Source of the DNA: Marinobacterium_D sp050908845
GTDB taxonomy: Bacteria; Pseudomonadota; Gammaproteobacteria; Pseudomonadales; Balneatricaceae
Assembly: GCF_050908845.1 (NCBI RefSeq)
Contig: NZ_CP194171.1
Coordinates: 62,001-126,000 of the forward strand
DNA: 64,000 nucleotides
Direction of reading: 5' to 3'
The notes beneath the pieces are model-generated. The model was not told where the DNA came from and did not search any database. It saw only the letters and a program-made list of their open reading frames with translations. Within the stretch, counting starts at the first letter, position 1. Every line of letters begins with the position of its first letter. This document shows, piece by piece, positions 8,076-18,800 of this stretch. The position numbers and the translations under genes were made by a program.

Positions 8076-8354
8076 TTACTTCTTCTTGGCCTTCTTGTCG
8101 GCTGCATGACCGCGGTATGTACGAGTAGCAGCAAACTCACCTAGTTTATGACCGACCATGTCTTCGGTGATGAACACCGGTACATGCTGGCGGCCGTTAT
8201 GTACTGCAATCGTCAGCCCGACAAAGTTCGGGAAGACTGTAGAACGACGTGACCAGGTTTTGATCGGACGACGCTCATTAGCTTCGATTGCAGCTTCTAC
8301 CTTTTTCAGCAGGTGAAGGTCGATAAAAGGACCTTTCTTCAGTGAACGTGGCAC
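8076..8354 (-). CDS. rpsS: 30S ribosomal protein S19 (GTG start)
   Basis: 92-residue S19 with the canonical N-terminus MPRSLKKGPFIDLHLL and the signature GEFAATRTYRGH. The length equals E. coli S19 if translation starts at the GTG at 8354; no ATG is available at the family start position. S19 forms a complex with S13 in the head of the small subunit. Spacing to rplB is 12 nt. Confidence 0.97.
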   Translation of the reverse strand: MPRSLKKGPFIDLHLLKKVEAAIEANERRPIKTWSRRSTVFPNFVGLTIAVHNGRQHVPVFITEDMVGHKLGEFAATRTYRGHAADKKAKKK

Positions 8355-8366
8355 AGCTGATTCCCC

Positions 8367-9194
8367 TTATTTAGACTGACGACGGCGTACGATAAGCTTA
8401 TCGGTACGCTTGTTCTTGCGAGTCTTGTAACCCTTGGTCGGAACGCCCCACGGAGTAACCGGGTGACGACCACCAGAGGTACGACCCTCACCACCACCGT
8501 GCGGGTGATCTACCGGGTTCATCGCAACACCGCGAACGGTCGGGCGAACACCACGCCAACGCTTGGCACCGGCTTTACCCAGCTGACGCAGGCTGTGTTC
8601 AGAGTTGCTAACTTCACCCAGAGTCGCACGGCACTCGGCCAGGACTTTACGCATCTCGCCAGAACGCAGTCGCAGAGTCGCATAAGCGCCTTCACGAGCA
8701 ACCAGCTGAGCGGAGGAACCCGCAGAGCGAGCCAGCTGTGCACCTTTACCAGGCTTGAGCTCGACACAATGCACGGTGCTACCCAGCGGCACGTTGCGCA
8801 GCGGCATAGCGTTACCCGGCTTGATGTCAGCTACTTCACCGGACTGCACCGGAGCACCTGCCTTCAGACCCTTGGGAGCGATGATGTAACGACGCTCGCC
8901 ATCGGCGTATTTCAGCAGCGCGATGTGCGCAGAACGGTTCGGATCGTATTCCACACGCTCGATAACAGCGGGGATACCATCCTTGTTACGACGGAAGTCG
9001 ATTTTGCGGTAGTGATGCTTGTGACCACCGCCAACGTGACGAGTAGTAATACGTCCGTTGTTGTTACGACCGCCAGACTTCGAGTTCTTTTCGACCAGTG
9101 CGGCGTGCGGCTTGCCCTTGTACAGGTCAGCACCGCTTACCTTTACGACGTGACGACGTCCGGCAGAGGTCGGCTTAGTTTTTGCAATTGCCAT
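8367..9194 (-). CDS. rplB: 50S ribosomal protein L2
   Basis: 275-residue L2, needed for subunit association and close to the peptidyl transferase centre. The SH3-like middle region and the C-terminal signature RGVAMNPVDHPHGGGEGRTSGGRHPV, carrying the conserved histidine near residue 230, are present. It lies between rplW and rpsS as expected. Confidence 0.98.
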   Translation of the reverse strand: MAIAKTKPTSAGRRHVVKVSGADLYKGKPHAALVEKNSKSGGRNNNGRITTRHVGGGHKHHYRKIDFRRNKDGIPAVIERVEYDPNRSAHIALLKYADGERRYIIAPKGLKAGAPVQSGEVADIKPGNAMPLRNVPLGSTVHCVELKPGKGAQLARSAGSSAQLVAREGAYATLRLRSGEMRKVLAECRATLGEVSNSEHSLRQLGKAGAKRWRGVRPTVRGVAMNPVDHPHGGGEGRTSGGRHPVTPWGVPTKGYKTRKNKRTDKLIVRRRQSK

Positions 9195-9208
9195 TGTTCA
9201 AACCCCTC

Positions 9209-9505
9209 TTATTCGCCAGCCAGGAAATCAATCTCAGAACCGTCGGCCAGACGAACGTACGCTTTACGAACATCAGAGCGCTTGCCCATGCCACGCTGAG
9301 TGCGCTTGGTCTTGCCCTTGATGTTCAGTACGTTCACGCCTTCAACTTTTACGTTGAACAGCTCTTCGACAGCCTGTTTGATTTCCGGCTTGGTCGCGTC
9401 TGAAGACACGCGGAACACTACCTGCTGAGTACCTTCAGCGACGATAGTGGCCTTTTCAGAGATGTGCGGACCGAGCAGCACTTTATAGATGCGTTCCGGG
9501 TTCAT
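9209..9505 (-). CDS. rplW: 50S ribosomal protein L23
   Basis: 98-residue L23, the docking platform at the tunnel exit for trigger factor and SRP. The N-terminus MNPERIYKVLLGPHISEKATIV and the VNVLNIKGKTKRTQRG loop are typical. Its ATG overlaps the end of rplD by 4 nt (ATGA), indicating coupled translation. Confidence 0.98.
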   Translation of the reverse strand: MNPERIYKVLLGPHISEKATIVAEGTQQVVFRVSSDATKPEIKQAVEELFNVKVEGVNVLNIKGKTKRTQRGMGKRSDVRKAYVRLADGSEIDFLAGE

Positions 9506-10107
9506 GCGTACACCTCCTCGATCTTCTTCAGTGCCGGCACGGTGATCAGAACCTTTTCAAAGCCGACCAGGCTAACCGGGTCGATACCGGCAGCATCGCG
9601 AACATCCACGTGCGGAACGTTGCGGGCAGCCAGGTACAGATTCTGTTCGACGTCTTCAGTAATCAGCAGCGCGTTATCCAGCTCAAGCTCTTTCAGCTTG
9701 GCGATAAACGGCTTGGTCTTCGGTGCTTCTACAGCGAACTCTTCTACAACAACGAGACGCTCCTGACGCACCAGCTCAGACAGGATGCAACGCATTGCTG
9801 CGCGATACATCTTTTTGTTTACTTTCTGAGAGTGATCACGCGGCTGTGCAGCGAAGGTAACACCACCGGTGCGCCAGATCGGCGAACGGGTAGTACCCTG
9901 ACGAGCACGACCGGTACCCTTCTGACGGAAGGGCTTCGCACCACCGCCGGAGACGGCAGAACGGTTTTTCTGGCCCTTGGTACCCTGACGGCCGGCTGCC
10001 ATGTAAGCAGTCACAACCTGGTGTACCAGTGCCTCATTGAACTCTTTACCAAAAGCCAGTTCGGATACTTCAACCGAACCGTTGGCTCCAGTCAGATTCA
10101 AATTCAT
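9502..10107 (-). CDS. rplD: 50S ribosomal protein L4
   Basis: 201-residue L4 with the long tunnel-lining loop (KNRSAVSGGGAKPFRQKGTGRARQG, about residues 45-70). In E. coli L4 also represses its own S10 operon at transcription and translation through a ~170-nt leader. Here the predicted S10 leader is only about 60 nt (see promoter at 11249-11277), so that mechanism may not apply. Confidence 0.98.
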   Translation of the reverse strand: MNLNLTGANGSVEVSELAFGKEFNEALVHQVVTAYMAAGRQGTKGQKNRSAVSGGGAKPFRQKGTGRARQGTTRSPIWRTGGVTFAAQPRDHSQKVNKKMYRAAMRCILSELVRQERLVVVEEFAVEAPKTKPFIAKLKELELDNALLITEDVEQNLYLAARNVPHVDVRDAAGIDPVSLVGFEKVLITVPALKKIEEVYA

Positions 10108-10118
10108 GGTAGCCCCCT

Positions 10119-10757
10119 TTAGCCGCGTGCTTTAACAGCAGGTTTAACGATGACGTCGCCGCCCGGAGCACCAGGAATGGCACCCTTGACGATCAACAGG
10201 TTACGTTCAGCGTCAACGCGCACGACTTCCAGAGTCTGGACTGTGCAGCGCTCGGCGCCCATGTGACCTGCCATCTTTTTACCTTTGAAGACACGACCCG
10301 GGGTCTGGCACTGACCAATGGAACCCGGAGCACGGTGAGAAAGAGAGTTACCGTGGGTGTTGTCCTGGGTACGGAAGTTCCAGCGCTTAACGCCGCCCTG
10401 GAAGCCTTTACCTTTAGACTGACCTGTTACGTCAACTTTCTGACCTGCTTCGAAGCGCTCAACTGTCAGCGCGTCGCCGACGTTGATACCCTCATCACCA
10501 TTCACGCGGAACTCCCACAAACCGCGACCGGCTTCAACGCCAGCCTTGGCATAGTGACCAGCTTCCGGCTTAGACAGGCGGTTAGCCTTCTTAGCACCGG
10601 TAGTCACCTGCACAGCAGCGTAGCCGTCAGCTTCAACTGACTTAACGCTGGTTACACGGTTCGGTTCCACCTCGATGACGGTGACTGGCACGGACACGCC
10701 CTCATCTGTGAAGATGCGAGTCATACCCGCTTTACGTCCGATAAGTCCTACAGACAT
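10119..10757 (-). CDS. rplC: 50S ribosomal protein L3
   Basis: 212-residue L3, an early assembly protein that reaches the peptidyl transferase centre. The family signature FQGGVKRWNFRTQDNTHGNSLSHRAPGSIGQ is present around residues 115-145, including the Gln that is methylated by PrmB in related bacteria. A 111-nt spacer without obvious promoter or strong hairpin separates it from rpsJ. Confidence 0.98.
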   Translation of the reverse strand: MSVGLIGRKAGMTRIFTDEGVSVPVTVIEVEPNRVTSVKSVEADGYAAVQVTTGAKKANRLSKPEAGHYAKAGVEAGRGLWEFRVNGDEGINVGDALTVERFEAGQKVDVTGQSKGKGFQGGVKRWNFRTQDNTHGNSLSHRAPGSIGQCQTPGRVFKGKKMAGHMGAERCTVQTLEVVRVDAERNLLIVKGAIPGAPGGDVIVKPAVKARG

Positions 10758-10868
10758 TTTTTTACCTCTTGCCAGTTGTGTACGGGGCTGTCACCCGCTA
10801 TGGCTGCCCTTTTCAGGCGCATTCCACAAATAGCGCTTCATTAAGTTAATAATTCTGCGCAGTGCTGA

Positions 10869-11180
10869 TTAGCCGAGGCTGATCTGCACTTCGACACCCG
10901 CAGCCAGATCCAGCTTCATCAGTGCGTCGACAGTTTTTTCTGTCGGCTCAACGATGTCGAGGACTCGCTTGTGCGTACGGATTTCGTACTGGTCGCGCGC
11001 GTCTTTGTTGACGTGCGGGGAAACCAGAACGGTGTAACGCTCTTTGCGGGTAGGAAGTGGGATCGGACCACACACCTGAGCACCGGTCCGCTTGGCAGTC
11101 TCTACGATTTCCAGAGCGGAGGAGTCGATCAGGCGATGATCAAAAGCCTTCAGACGAATTCTGATTTTTTGGTTCTGCAT
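10869..11180 (-). CDS. rpsJ: 30S ribosomal protein S10 (NusE)
   Basis: S10 acts in the small-subunit head and, as NusE, in antitermination and transcription-translation coupling with NusG. From the ATG at 11180 (MQNQKIRIRLKAFDHRLID) it has 103 residues, exactly the family length. An in-frame GTG at 11189 (adding MIR) is better spaced (5 nt) from the AAGGA Shine-Dalgarno, so a three-residue extension cannot be excluded. It opens the S10 operon behind a clear promoter. Confidence 0.97.
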   Translation of the reverse strand: MQNQKIRIRLKAFDHRLIDSSALEIVETAKRTGAQVCGPIPLPTRKERYTVLVSPHVNKDARDQYEIRTHKRVLDIVEPTEKTVDALMKLDLAAGVEVQISLG

Positions 11181-11226
11181 TCTGATCACGCATTTCCTTA
11201 AGTTTCTTTACGGCAATAGCCGACCA

Positions 11227-11242
11227 CCCCTTTACTAAGGGG
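11227..11242 (-). other. 5'-terminal hairpin of the predicted S10 operon mRNA
   Basis: CCCCTT and AAGGGG arms with a 4-nt loop occupy 11227-11242, right at the start site predicted from the -10 box at 11249-11254. The mRNA would therefore begin with a 6-bp hairpin, a structure that can protect a transcript from RppH and 5'-dependent decay. Confidence 0.5.
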
Positions 11243-11248
11243 AGGCAA

Positions 11249-11277
11249 ATTTTACTCAGCGGTCAGGGTAGCGTCAA
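11249..11277 (-). promoter_or_regulatory. sigma70 promoter of the S10 operon
   Basis: Minus-strand TTGACG (11272-11277), a 17-bp spacer and TAAAAT (11249-11254) form a near-consensus promoter. It lies between the tufA terminator (11341-11367) and rpsJ. The predicted start near 11242 leaves about 60 nt of leader. Confidence 0.78.
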
Positions 11278-11340
11278 CAGAAAAGGTACAAAAATTGATC
11301 AATACGCAGAAGAGGATCTGCGCTCGAGAGGCGGGAAACG

Positions 11341-11367
11341 AAAAAGGCCCTCGAAAGAGGGCCTTTT
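11341..11367 (-). terminator. Intrinsic terminator after tufA (end of the str operon)
   Basis: AAGGCCCTC/GAGGGCCTT stem with a 4-nt loop, followed on the minus strand by a five-U run (11341-11345). It starts about 20 nt after the tufA stop codon and separates the str and S10 units, which then restart at the promoter at 11249-11277. Confidence 0.85.
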
Positions 11368-11388
11368 CTGATCTAGCAGATCGAAGGA

Positions 11389-12582
<1,194 letters not shown>

Positions 12583-12618
12583 GAGTATATCCTCTTAAAT
12601 CAAGCAATTAGGCTTAAA

Positions 12619-14712
12619 TTAGTTCTGCTTAGTTACAGCTTCGGCAATATTCTGCGGAGCTTCGGCATAGCCCTTGAACTCCATAGAATAGGTGGCACGA
12701 CCCTGAGACGCGGAGCGCAGGTCGGTCGCATAACCGAACATCTCACCCAGCGGTACTTCAGCGTTGATCACCTTACCGGACGAGCTGTCTTCCATGCCCT
12801 GAACCAGGCCACGGCGACGGTTAAGGTCACCCATCACGTCACCCATGTATTCTTCAGGTGTCACGACTTCGACCTTCATGATCGGCTCGAGCAGGCAGGG
12901 GCTTGCTTCCATTGCGTACTTCTTGAGCGCCTGAGATGCCGCGATTTTAAACGCCATCTCGTTGGAGTCAACTTCGTGGAAGGAACCGTCGTACAGACGT
13001 GCTTTCAGGCCGATCAGCGGGTAGCCCGCGATAACGCCGTTCTGCATCTGCTCTTCGATACCCTTCTGGACCGCCGGGATGTATTCCTTAGGAATAGAAC
13101 CACCAACGATCTCGCTGACAAACTCCAGCCCTTCTTCTTCGGACGGCGAGAACTCAACAACGACATGACCGTACTGACCACGACCACCGGACTGACGCGC
13201 AAACTTGTGGTTCGCAACGACCGGCTTACGGATCTTCTCGCGGTACGCAACCTGAGGTTTACCGATGTTTGCTTCTACCTTGAACTCGCGACGCATACGG
13301 TCAACGATGATGTCCAGGTGAAGCTCACCCATACCGGAGATGATGGTCTGACCGGTTTCCTCGTCGGTTTCGACGCGGAAAGAGGGGTCTTCCTGAGCCA
13401 GTTTACCCAGAGCGATACCCATCTTTTCCTGGTCCGCTTTGGATTTCGGCTCAACCGCTACGGAGATAACCGGATCCGGGAATTCCATGCGCTCGAGAAC
13501 AATCTTGTTGTCCAGGTCGCACAGGGTGTCACCAGTGGTTACATCCTTCAGACCGATCAGTGCAGCGATGTCGCCTGCCAGCACTTCCTTGATCTCTTCA
13601 CGGCTGTTCGCGTGCATCTGCACCATACGACCAACGCGCTCTTTCTTCTGCTTCACAGAATTGTAGACGCTGTCGCCGGACTTGAGCACACCGGAGTAGA
13701 CGCGGATAAAGGTCAGGGTACCAACGAACGGGTCGGTAGCGATCTTGAACGCCAGGGAAGCGAACGGCGCACTGTCGTCAGCTTCACGGGTGTCAACAGT
13801 CTCAGCTGCGTCGTCCAGAGTACCTTCGATCGCCTTAACTTCTTTCGGAGAAGGCAGGTATTCGATAACCGCATCCAGAACCGCCTGAACGCCTTTGTTC
13901 TTGAAGGCAGAACCTGCCAGCATCAGAACAACTTCGTTAGCCAGGGTACGGGCGCGCAGACCAGCCTTGATCTCGTCTTCGCTGAGTTCACCCTCTTCGA
14001 GGTATTTCTCCATCAGCTCTTCAGAAGCTTCGGCAGCGGCTTCGACCATGTGCTCACGGTACTCTTCAGCCTTGGCCTGAAGTTCAGCCGGGATATCACC
14101 CAGTTCGTAGGTCATACCCATGTCGTCTTCGTTCCACCAGATCGCCTTCATGACAACCAGGTCGACAACACCTTTGAAGTCATCTTCGGCACCGATCGGC
14201 AGGTTGATCGGCACAGCTGTAGCACCCAGACGGTTCTTCAGCTGGCTTTCAACCATGTAGAAGTCAGCGCCGGCACGGTCCATCTTGTTGACGAACACCA
14301 TGCGTGGAACTTCGTACTTGTTAGCCTGACGCCAAACGGTTTCAGTCTGCGGCTGAACACCAGAGGAGGCACACAGAACAACAACGGCACCGTCGAGTAC
14401 ACGCAGGGAACGTTCAACTTCGATAGTGAAGTCAACGTGTCCCGGGGTATCGATGATGTTTACGCGGTGCTGGTCGAACTGCTGGTTCATGCCCTGCCAG
14501 AAACAGGTAGTGGCAGCTGAGGTGATAGTGATACCACGCTCCTGCTCCTGCTCCATCCAGTCCATGGTAGCCGCACCTTCATGTACCTCACCGATTTTGT
14601 GAGACAGACCTGTGTAGAACAGGACACGCTCGGTGGTGGTGGTCTTGCCGGCGTCTACGTGAGCGCAAATACCGATATTACGGTAGCGCTCGATAGGAGT
14701 TTTACGAGCCAC
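12619..14712 (-). CDS. fusA: Elongation factor G
   Basis: 697-residue translocase GTPase EF-G. The P-loop AHVDAGKT lies at residues 17-24, with DTPGHVDF and NKMDRAGAD as the G3 and G4 motifs. Domains II-V follow, with HVVVEFSPSEEEG in domain IV and the C-terminal LNRRRGLVQGM in domain V. Length is as in Pseudomonas EF-G1. It sits between rpsG (18 nt upstream) and tufA, the conserved str order. Confidence 0.98.
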   Translation of the reverse strand: MARKTPIERYRNIGICAHVDAGKTTTTERVLFYTGLSHKIGEVHEGAATMDWMEQEQERGITITSAATTCFWQGMNQQFDQHRVNIIDTPGHVDFTIEVERSLRVLDGAVVVLCASSGVQPQTETVWRQANKYEVPRMVFVNKMDRAGADFYMVESQLKNRLGATAVPINLPIGAEDDFKGVVDLVVMKAIWWNEDDMGMTYELGDIPAELQAKAEEYREHMVEAAAEASEELMEKYLEEGELSEDEIKAGLRARTLANEVVLMLAGSAFKNKGVQAVLDAVIEYLPSPKEVKAIEGTLDDAAETVDTREADDSAPFASLAFKIATDPFVGTLTFIRVYSGVLKSGDSVYNSVKQKKERVGRMVQMHANSREEIKEVLAGDIAALIGLKDVTTGDTLCDLDNKIVLERMEFPDPVISVAVEPKSKADQEKMGIALGKLAQEDPSFRVETDEETGQTIISGMGELHLDIIVDRMRREFKVEANIGKPQVAYREKIRKPVVANHKFARQSGGRGQYGHVVVEFSPSEEEGLEFVSEIVGGSIPKEYIPAVQKGIEEQMQNGVIAGYPLIGLKARLYDGSFHEVDSNEMAFKIAASQALKKYAMEASPCLLEPIMKVEVVTPEEYMGDVMGDLNRRRGLVQGMEDSSSGKVINAEVPLGEMFGYATDLRSASQGRATYSMEFKGYAEAPQNIAEAVTKQN

Positions 14713-14730
14713 GACAGATTCCTCTGAAAA

Positions 14731-15201
14731 TTAGAAGCGGTAGTGGGCGAAGGCCTTGTTGGCTTCGGCCATACGATGCACGTCTTCGCGTTTCTTGACA
14801 GCAGCGCCACGACCTTCAGCAGCATCGATCAGTTCACCGGCCAGACGCAGATCCATGGATTTCTCACCACGTTTGCGTGCAGCGTCAACCAGCCAGCGCA
14901 TGGCGAGAGCCGTGCGGCGGGACGGGCGAACTTCAACGGGGACCTGGTAGGTAGCACCACCGACACGGCGGGACTTAACTTCTACGGCCGGCGCAACAGT
15001 TTCCAGCGCCTTGTCGAACAGTTCGATAGCGTCACCCTTGGTACGCTCTTCTACTTTGCTCAGTGCACCATACACGATGCGCTCAGCGACGGACTTCTTG
15101 CCGCTGATCATCAGATGGTTGATAAATTTTGCCAGGGTAATGTTACCGAATTTAGGATCCGGCAGGATTTCACGCTTCGCAGCAACGCGTCTTCTAGGCA
15201 T
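14731..15201 (-). CDS. rpsG: 30S ribosomal protein S7
   Basis: 156-residue S7, a primary assembly protein of the 30S head, starting MPRRRVAAKREILPDPKFGN. In E. coli it is the autogenous repressor of the str operon, acting on the rpsL-rpsG spacer. The corresponding 154-nt spacer here (15202-15355) could serve that role, but I did not resolve a specific S7 site. Confidence 0.98.
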   Translation of the reverse strand: MPRRRVAAKREILPDPKFGNITLAKFINHLMISGKKSVAERIVYGALSKVEERTKGDAIELFDKALETVAPAVEVKSRRVGGATYQVPVEVRPSRRTALAMRWLVDAARKRGEKSMDLRLAGELIDAAEGRGAAVKKREDVHRMAEANKAFAHYRF

Positions 15202-15355
15202 TGATAAGCCCTCTAAAAATGTAAAAAGGTCTTCAGGTTCATCAGGATGTCAAACGACACCTGTCCTTACTCTTATCGTCTTTCGGGTTAGCCAAACAGC
15301 TTCGGGCCGGTTATTCGGACACCTGACTGGCAAAGCCTCGCCGTCTAACGAGGGA

Positions 15356-15730
15356 TCAAGACTTCGGACGTTTCGCACCGTACTTGGAACGACCCTGCTT
15401 ACGGCCGTTAACGCCGGAGCAGTCCAGAGAACCACGAACAGTGTGGTAACGCACACCCGGAAGGTCTTTAACACGACCGCCACGGATCAGAACAACAGAG
15501 TGCTCCTGCAGGTTATGACCTTCACCACCGATGTAGGAAGATACTTCATAACCGTTGGTCAGACGCACACGGCAGACTTTACGCAGTGCCGAGTTCGGCT
15601 TCTTCGGGGTAGTGGTGTACACACGGGTACATACGCCACGACGCTGGGGGCATGCCTGGAGAGCAGGAACGTCGCTCTTCTGGACTGCGCGCTTACGCGG
15701 CTTGCGCACCAGCTGGTTAATTGTTGCCAT
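15356..15730 (-). CDS. rpsL: 30S ribosomal protein S12
   Basis: 124-residue S12, the decoding-centre protein. The streptomycin region TTPKKPNSALRKVCRVRL (around residues 40-57) has the wild-type lysines, and GGRVKDLPGVRYH (about 85-97) is also wild type, so no streptomycin resistance is predicted. It opens the str operon about 38 nt after an apparent terminator for rpoC. Confidence 0.98.
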   Translation of the reverse strand: MATINQLVRKPRKRAVQKSDVPALQACPQRRGVCTRVYTTTPKKPNSALRKVCRVRLTNGYEVSSYIGGEGHNLQEHSVVLIRGGRVKDLPGVRYHTVRGSLDCSGVNGRKQGRSKYGAKRPKS

Positions 15731-15767
15731 TAAGCAAACTCCACGTTTGGTTTATTAGCACCATACT

Positions 15768-15800
15768 AAAAAGACCGGGCCTGCCTGATGCGAGCCCAGT
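15768..15800 (-). terminator. Intrinsic terminator between rpoC and rpsL
   Basis: On the minus strand ACTGGGC (15794-15800) pairs with GCCCGGT (15774-15780; one G-U pair) across a 13-nt loop and is followed by C and five U residues (15768-15772). It is the second of two hairpins after rpoC. Only 37 nt separate it from the rpsL start. Confidence 0.65.
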
Positions 15801-15807
15801 CACGAAA

Positions 15808-15835
15808 GGGCCGGAATTTTAATCAATTCCGGCCC
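15808..15835 (-). terminator. Strong hairpin directly after rpoC
   Basis: A perfect 11-bp stem (GGGCCGGAATT / AATTCCGGCCC) with a 6-nt loop lies about 25 nt past the rpoC stop. It is followed on the minus strand by only three U residues, so on its own it may stabilise the rpoBC 3' end rather than terminate. Confidence 0.55.
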
Positions 15836-15859
15836 ACGGCGTCAAATATTGAGTAGTTT

Positions 15860-18800
15860 TTACTCAGTGTCGTTCATGGAAGCGTTCAGAGCCTCGGTCA
15901 GAGCCTGCTGAACTTCTTCCGCGCTGACAGTAACGCCCTCACCAGACTGCACACCACGTTTGCGCTTGCGCTCATTGTGGTATGCCAGACCAGTACCGGC
16001 CGGGATCAGACGACCCACGACCACGTTTTCTTTCAGACCACGCAGGTAGTCTTTCTTGCCGGTCACCGCACCTTCGGTCAGTACGCGGGTTGTCTCCTGG
16101 AAGGAGGCCGCGGAGATGAAGGATTCGGTAGCCAGGGACGCCTTGGTGATACCCAGCAGAATGCGTTCGAACTTCGCCGGAATCTTGCCTTCGGCTTCCA
16201 GTGCTTCGTTCTCTTCAACAACCGCCGCGTACTCAACCTGCTCACCCGGGATGAAGCTTGAGTCACCGCCTTCGGTGATCTCAACCTTGCGCAGCATCTG
16301 ACGCACGATGGTTTCAATGTGCTTGTCGTTGATGCCTACACCCTGGAGGCGGTAAACGTCCTGGATCTCGGCAACGATGTACTTCGCCAGCTCGGTAACA
16401 CCGAGGACACGAAGGATATCGTGCGCATTCGACGGACCGTCGGAGATGACTTCACCCTTCTCGACAGTCTCACCTTCGAAGACGTTCAGGTTACGCCACT
16501 TCTGGATCATCGTTTCGTGCGGATCAGATCCGTCGGTCGGCGTGATCACGATGCGACGCTTGCCCTTGGTCTCCTTGCCGAAGGTAACGGTACCTGAGAT
16601 CTCTGCCAGTACAGCAGACTCTTTCGGCTTACGTGCTTCGAACAGGTCGGCCACTCGCGGCAGACCACCGGTGATGTCCTTGTTGACCGTGCCTTCCTGC
16701 GGCAGACGCGCAAGGATGTCACCGATCTGTACTTCAGAGGCATCGTTCAGGGTCACAATGGACTTCGCCGGCAGCAGGTACTGCGCAGGCATCTCTGTAC
16801 CCGGCAGGTACACATCGTTGCCACCCGCGTCGACCAGCTTGATCATCGGACGGATATCTTTACCCGCCTGCGGACGATCCTTGGCATCGAGTACCTCGAT
16901 GGTGGACAGACCGGTCAGCTCATCTGTCTGACGCTTGATGGTGATACCGTCTTCCATGCCGACGAACTGCAGACGACCGGCCACCTCGGTGATGATCGGG
17001 TGGGTATGCGGGTCCCAGTTGGCAACCACAGCACCCGGATCAACGTTGTTACCGTCACGGACCTTGATGATCGCACCGTATGGCAGCTTGTAACGCTCAC
17101 GCTCACGACCGTGCTCATCGGTCACACCCAGCTCACCGGAGCGAGAGGTTGCCACGATAGTACCGTCGGTGCGCTCTACATACTTCAGGTTGTGCAGACG
17201 TACGACGCCGCCGTTCTTAACCTGAATGCTGTCCACAGCCGCTGCCCGCGATGCCGCACCACCGATGTGGAAGGTACGCATGGTCAGCTGGGTACCCGGC
17301 TCACCGATCGACTGTGCCGCGATAACGCCGACAGACTCACCGATGTTGACCTGATGACCGCGACCCAGGTCACGACCGTAACAGGCGGAACAGATACCGT
17401 GACGGGACTGACAGCTGATCGGAGAGCGTACTTTGATCTCATCGATACTGCTGTAGGTCTCTTCGTTCTCGAGACGGGCAACCCAGGCTTCGTCGATCAG
17501 CGTGCCAGCCGGAATCAGCGTGTCATCACCCGCCGGGTTCAGCACGTCTTCAGCAACCACACGACCCAGCACTCGCTCACCCAGCGGCACAACGATGTCA
17601 CCGCCTTCGATCAGCGGCTGCAGCACCATGCCTGCGTCGGTACCACAGTCAGTCTCTGTGATAACCACGTCCTGGGCCACGTCAACCAGACGACGGGTCA
17701 GGTAACCGGAGTTCGCGGTTTTAAGTGCCGTATCCGCTAGACCCTTACGTGCACCGTGGGTCGAGATGAAGTACTGGAGTACGTTCAGACCTTCACGGAA
17801 GTTCGCCACGATCGGCGTCTCGATGATGGAGCCGTCCGGCTTCGCCATCAGACCACGCATACCGGCCAGCTGACGGATCTGGGCAGCACTACCACGGGCA
17901 CCGGAGTCGGCCATCATGTAGACGGAGTTGAAAGACTCCTGCTCTACGGTCTCGCCCTCGGCGTTGGTGACCAGGTCGACCTTCAGGTTGTCCATCATCT
18001 TCTTGGCCAGCACTTCGTTCGCGCGGGACCAGATATCCACAACCTTGTTGTACTTCTCGCCCTGGGTTACCAGGCCGTCGCCGAACTGACGCTCGATCTC
18101 TTTAACTTCAGCATCAGCTTCAGCAATGATGCCGACCTTTTCGTCCGGAATAACGAAGTCGTTAACACCGATGGAAGCACCGGAGACGGTCGCCTGACGG
18201 AAGCCCATGTACATCAGCTGGTCAGCAAAGATAACGGTATCTTTCAGACCGCAGCGACGGTAAGCCTCGTTCAGCAGACGCGAGATCGCCTTTTTCTTCA
18301 TCGGCTGGTTGACCAGCTCGAACGGCAGGCCATCAGGCACGATATCGAACAGCATGGCACGACCGACGGTGGTCTCCTGCAGTCCGTAGCGCTCTTCAAC
18401 GTTGCCTTCGATATCGCGGATCACTTCAGGAATACGTACCTTGATACGGGCCTGCAGGTGAACCTGGCCGGCACCGTAGGCGCGCTGCACTTCCTTGATG
18501 TCGGAGAACTTCATGTCTTCGCCCGGTGCAGCAACGCGCTCACGGGTCATGTAGTACAGACCCAGTACCACGTCCTGGGACGGTACGATGATCGGCTCAC
18601 CGTTGGCAGGAGACAGGATGTTGTTGGTGGACATCATCAGCGCACGCGCTTCCAGCTGGGCTTCCAGCGTCAGCGGTACGTGAACAGCCATCTGGTCACC
18701 GTCAAAGTCGGCGTTGTATGCCGCACACACCAGCGGGTGCAGCTGGATCGCCTTACCTTCGATCAGTACCGGCTCGAACGCCTGGATACCGAGACGGTGC

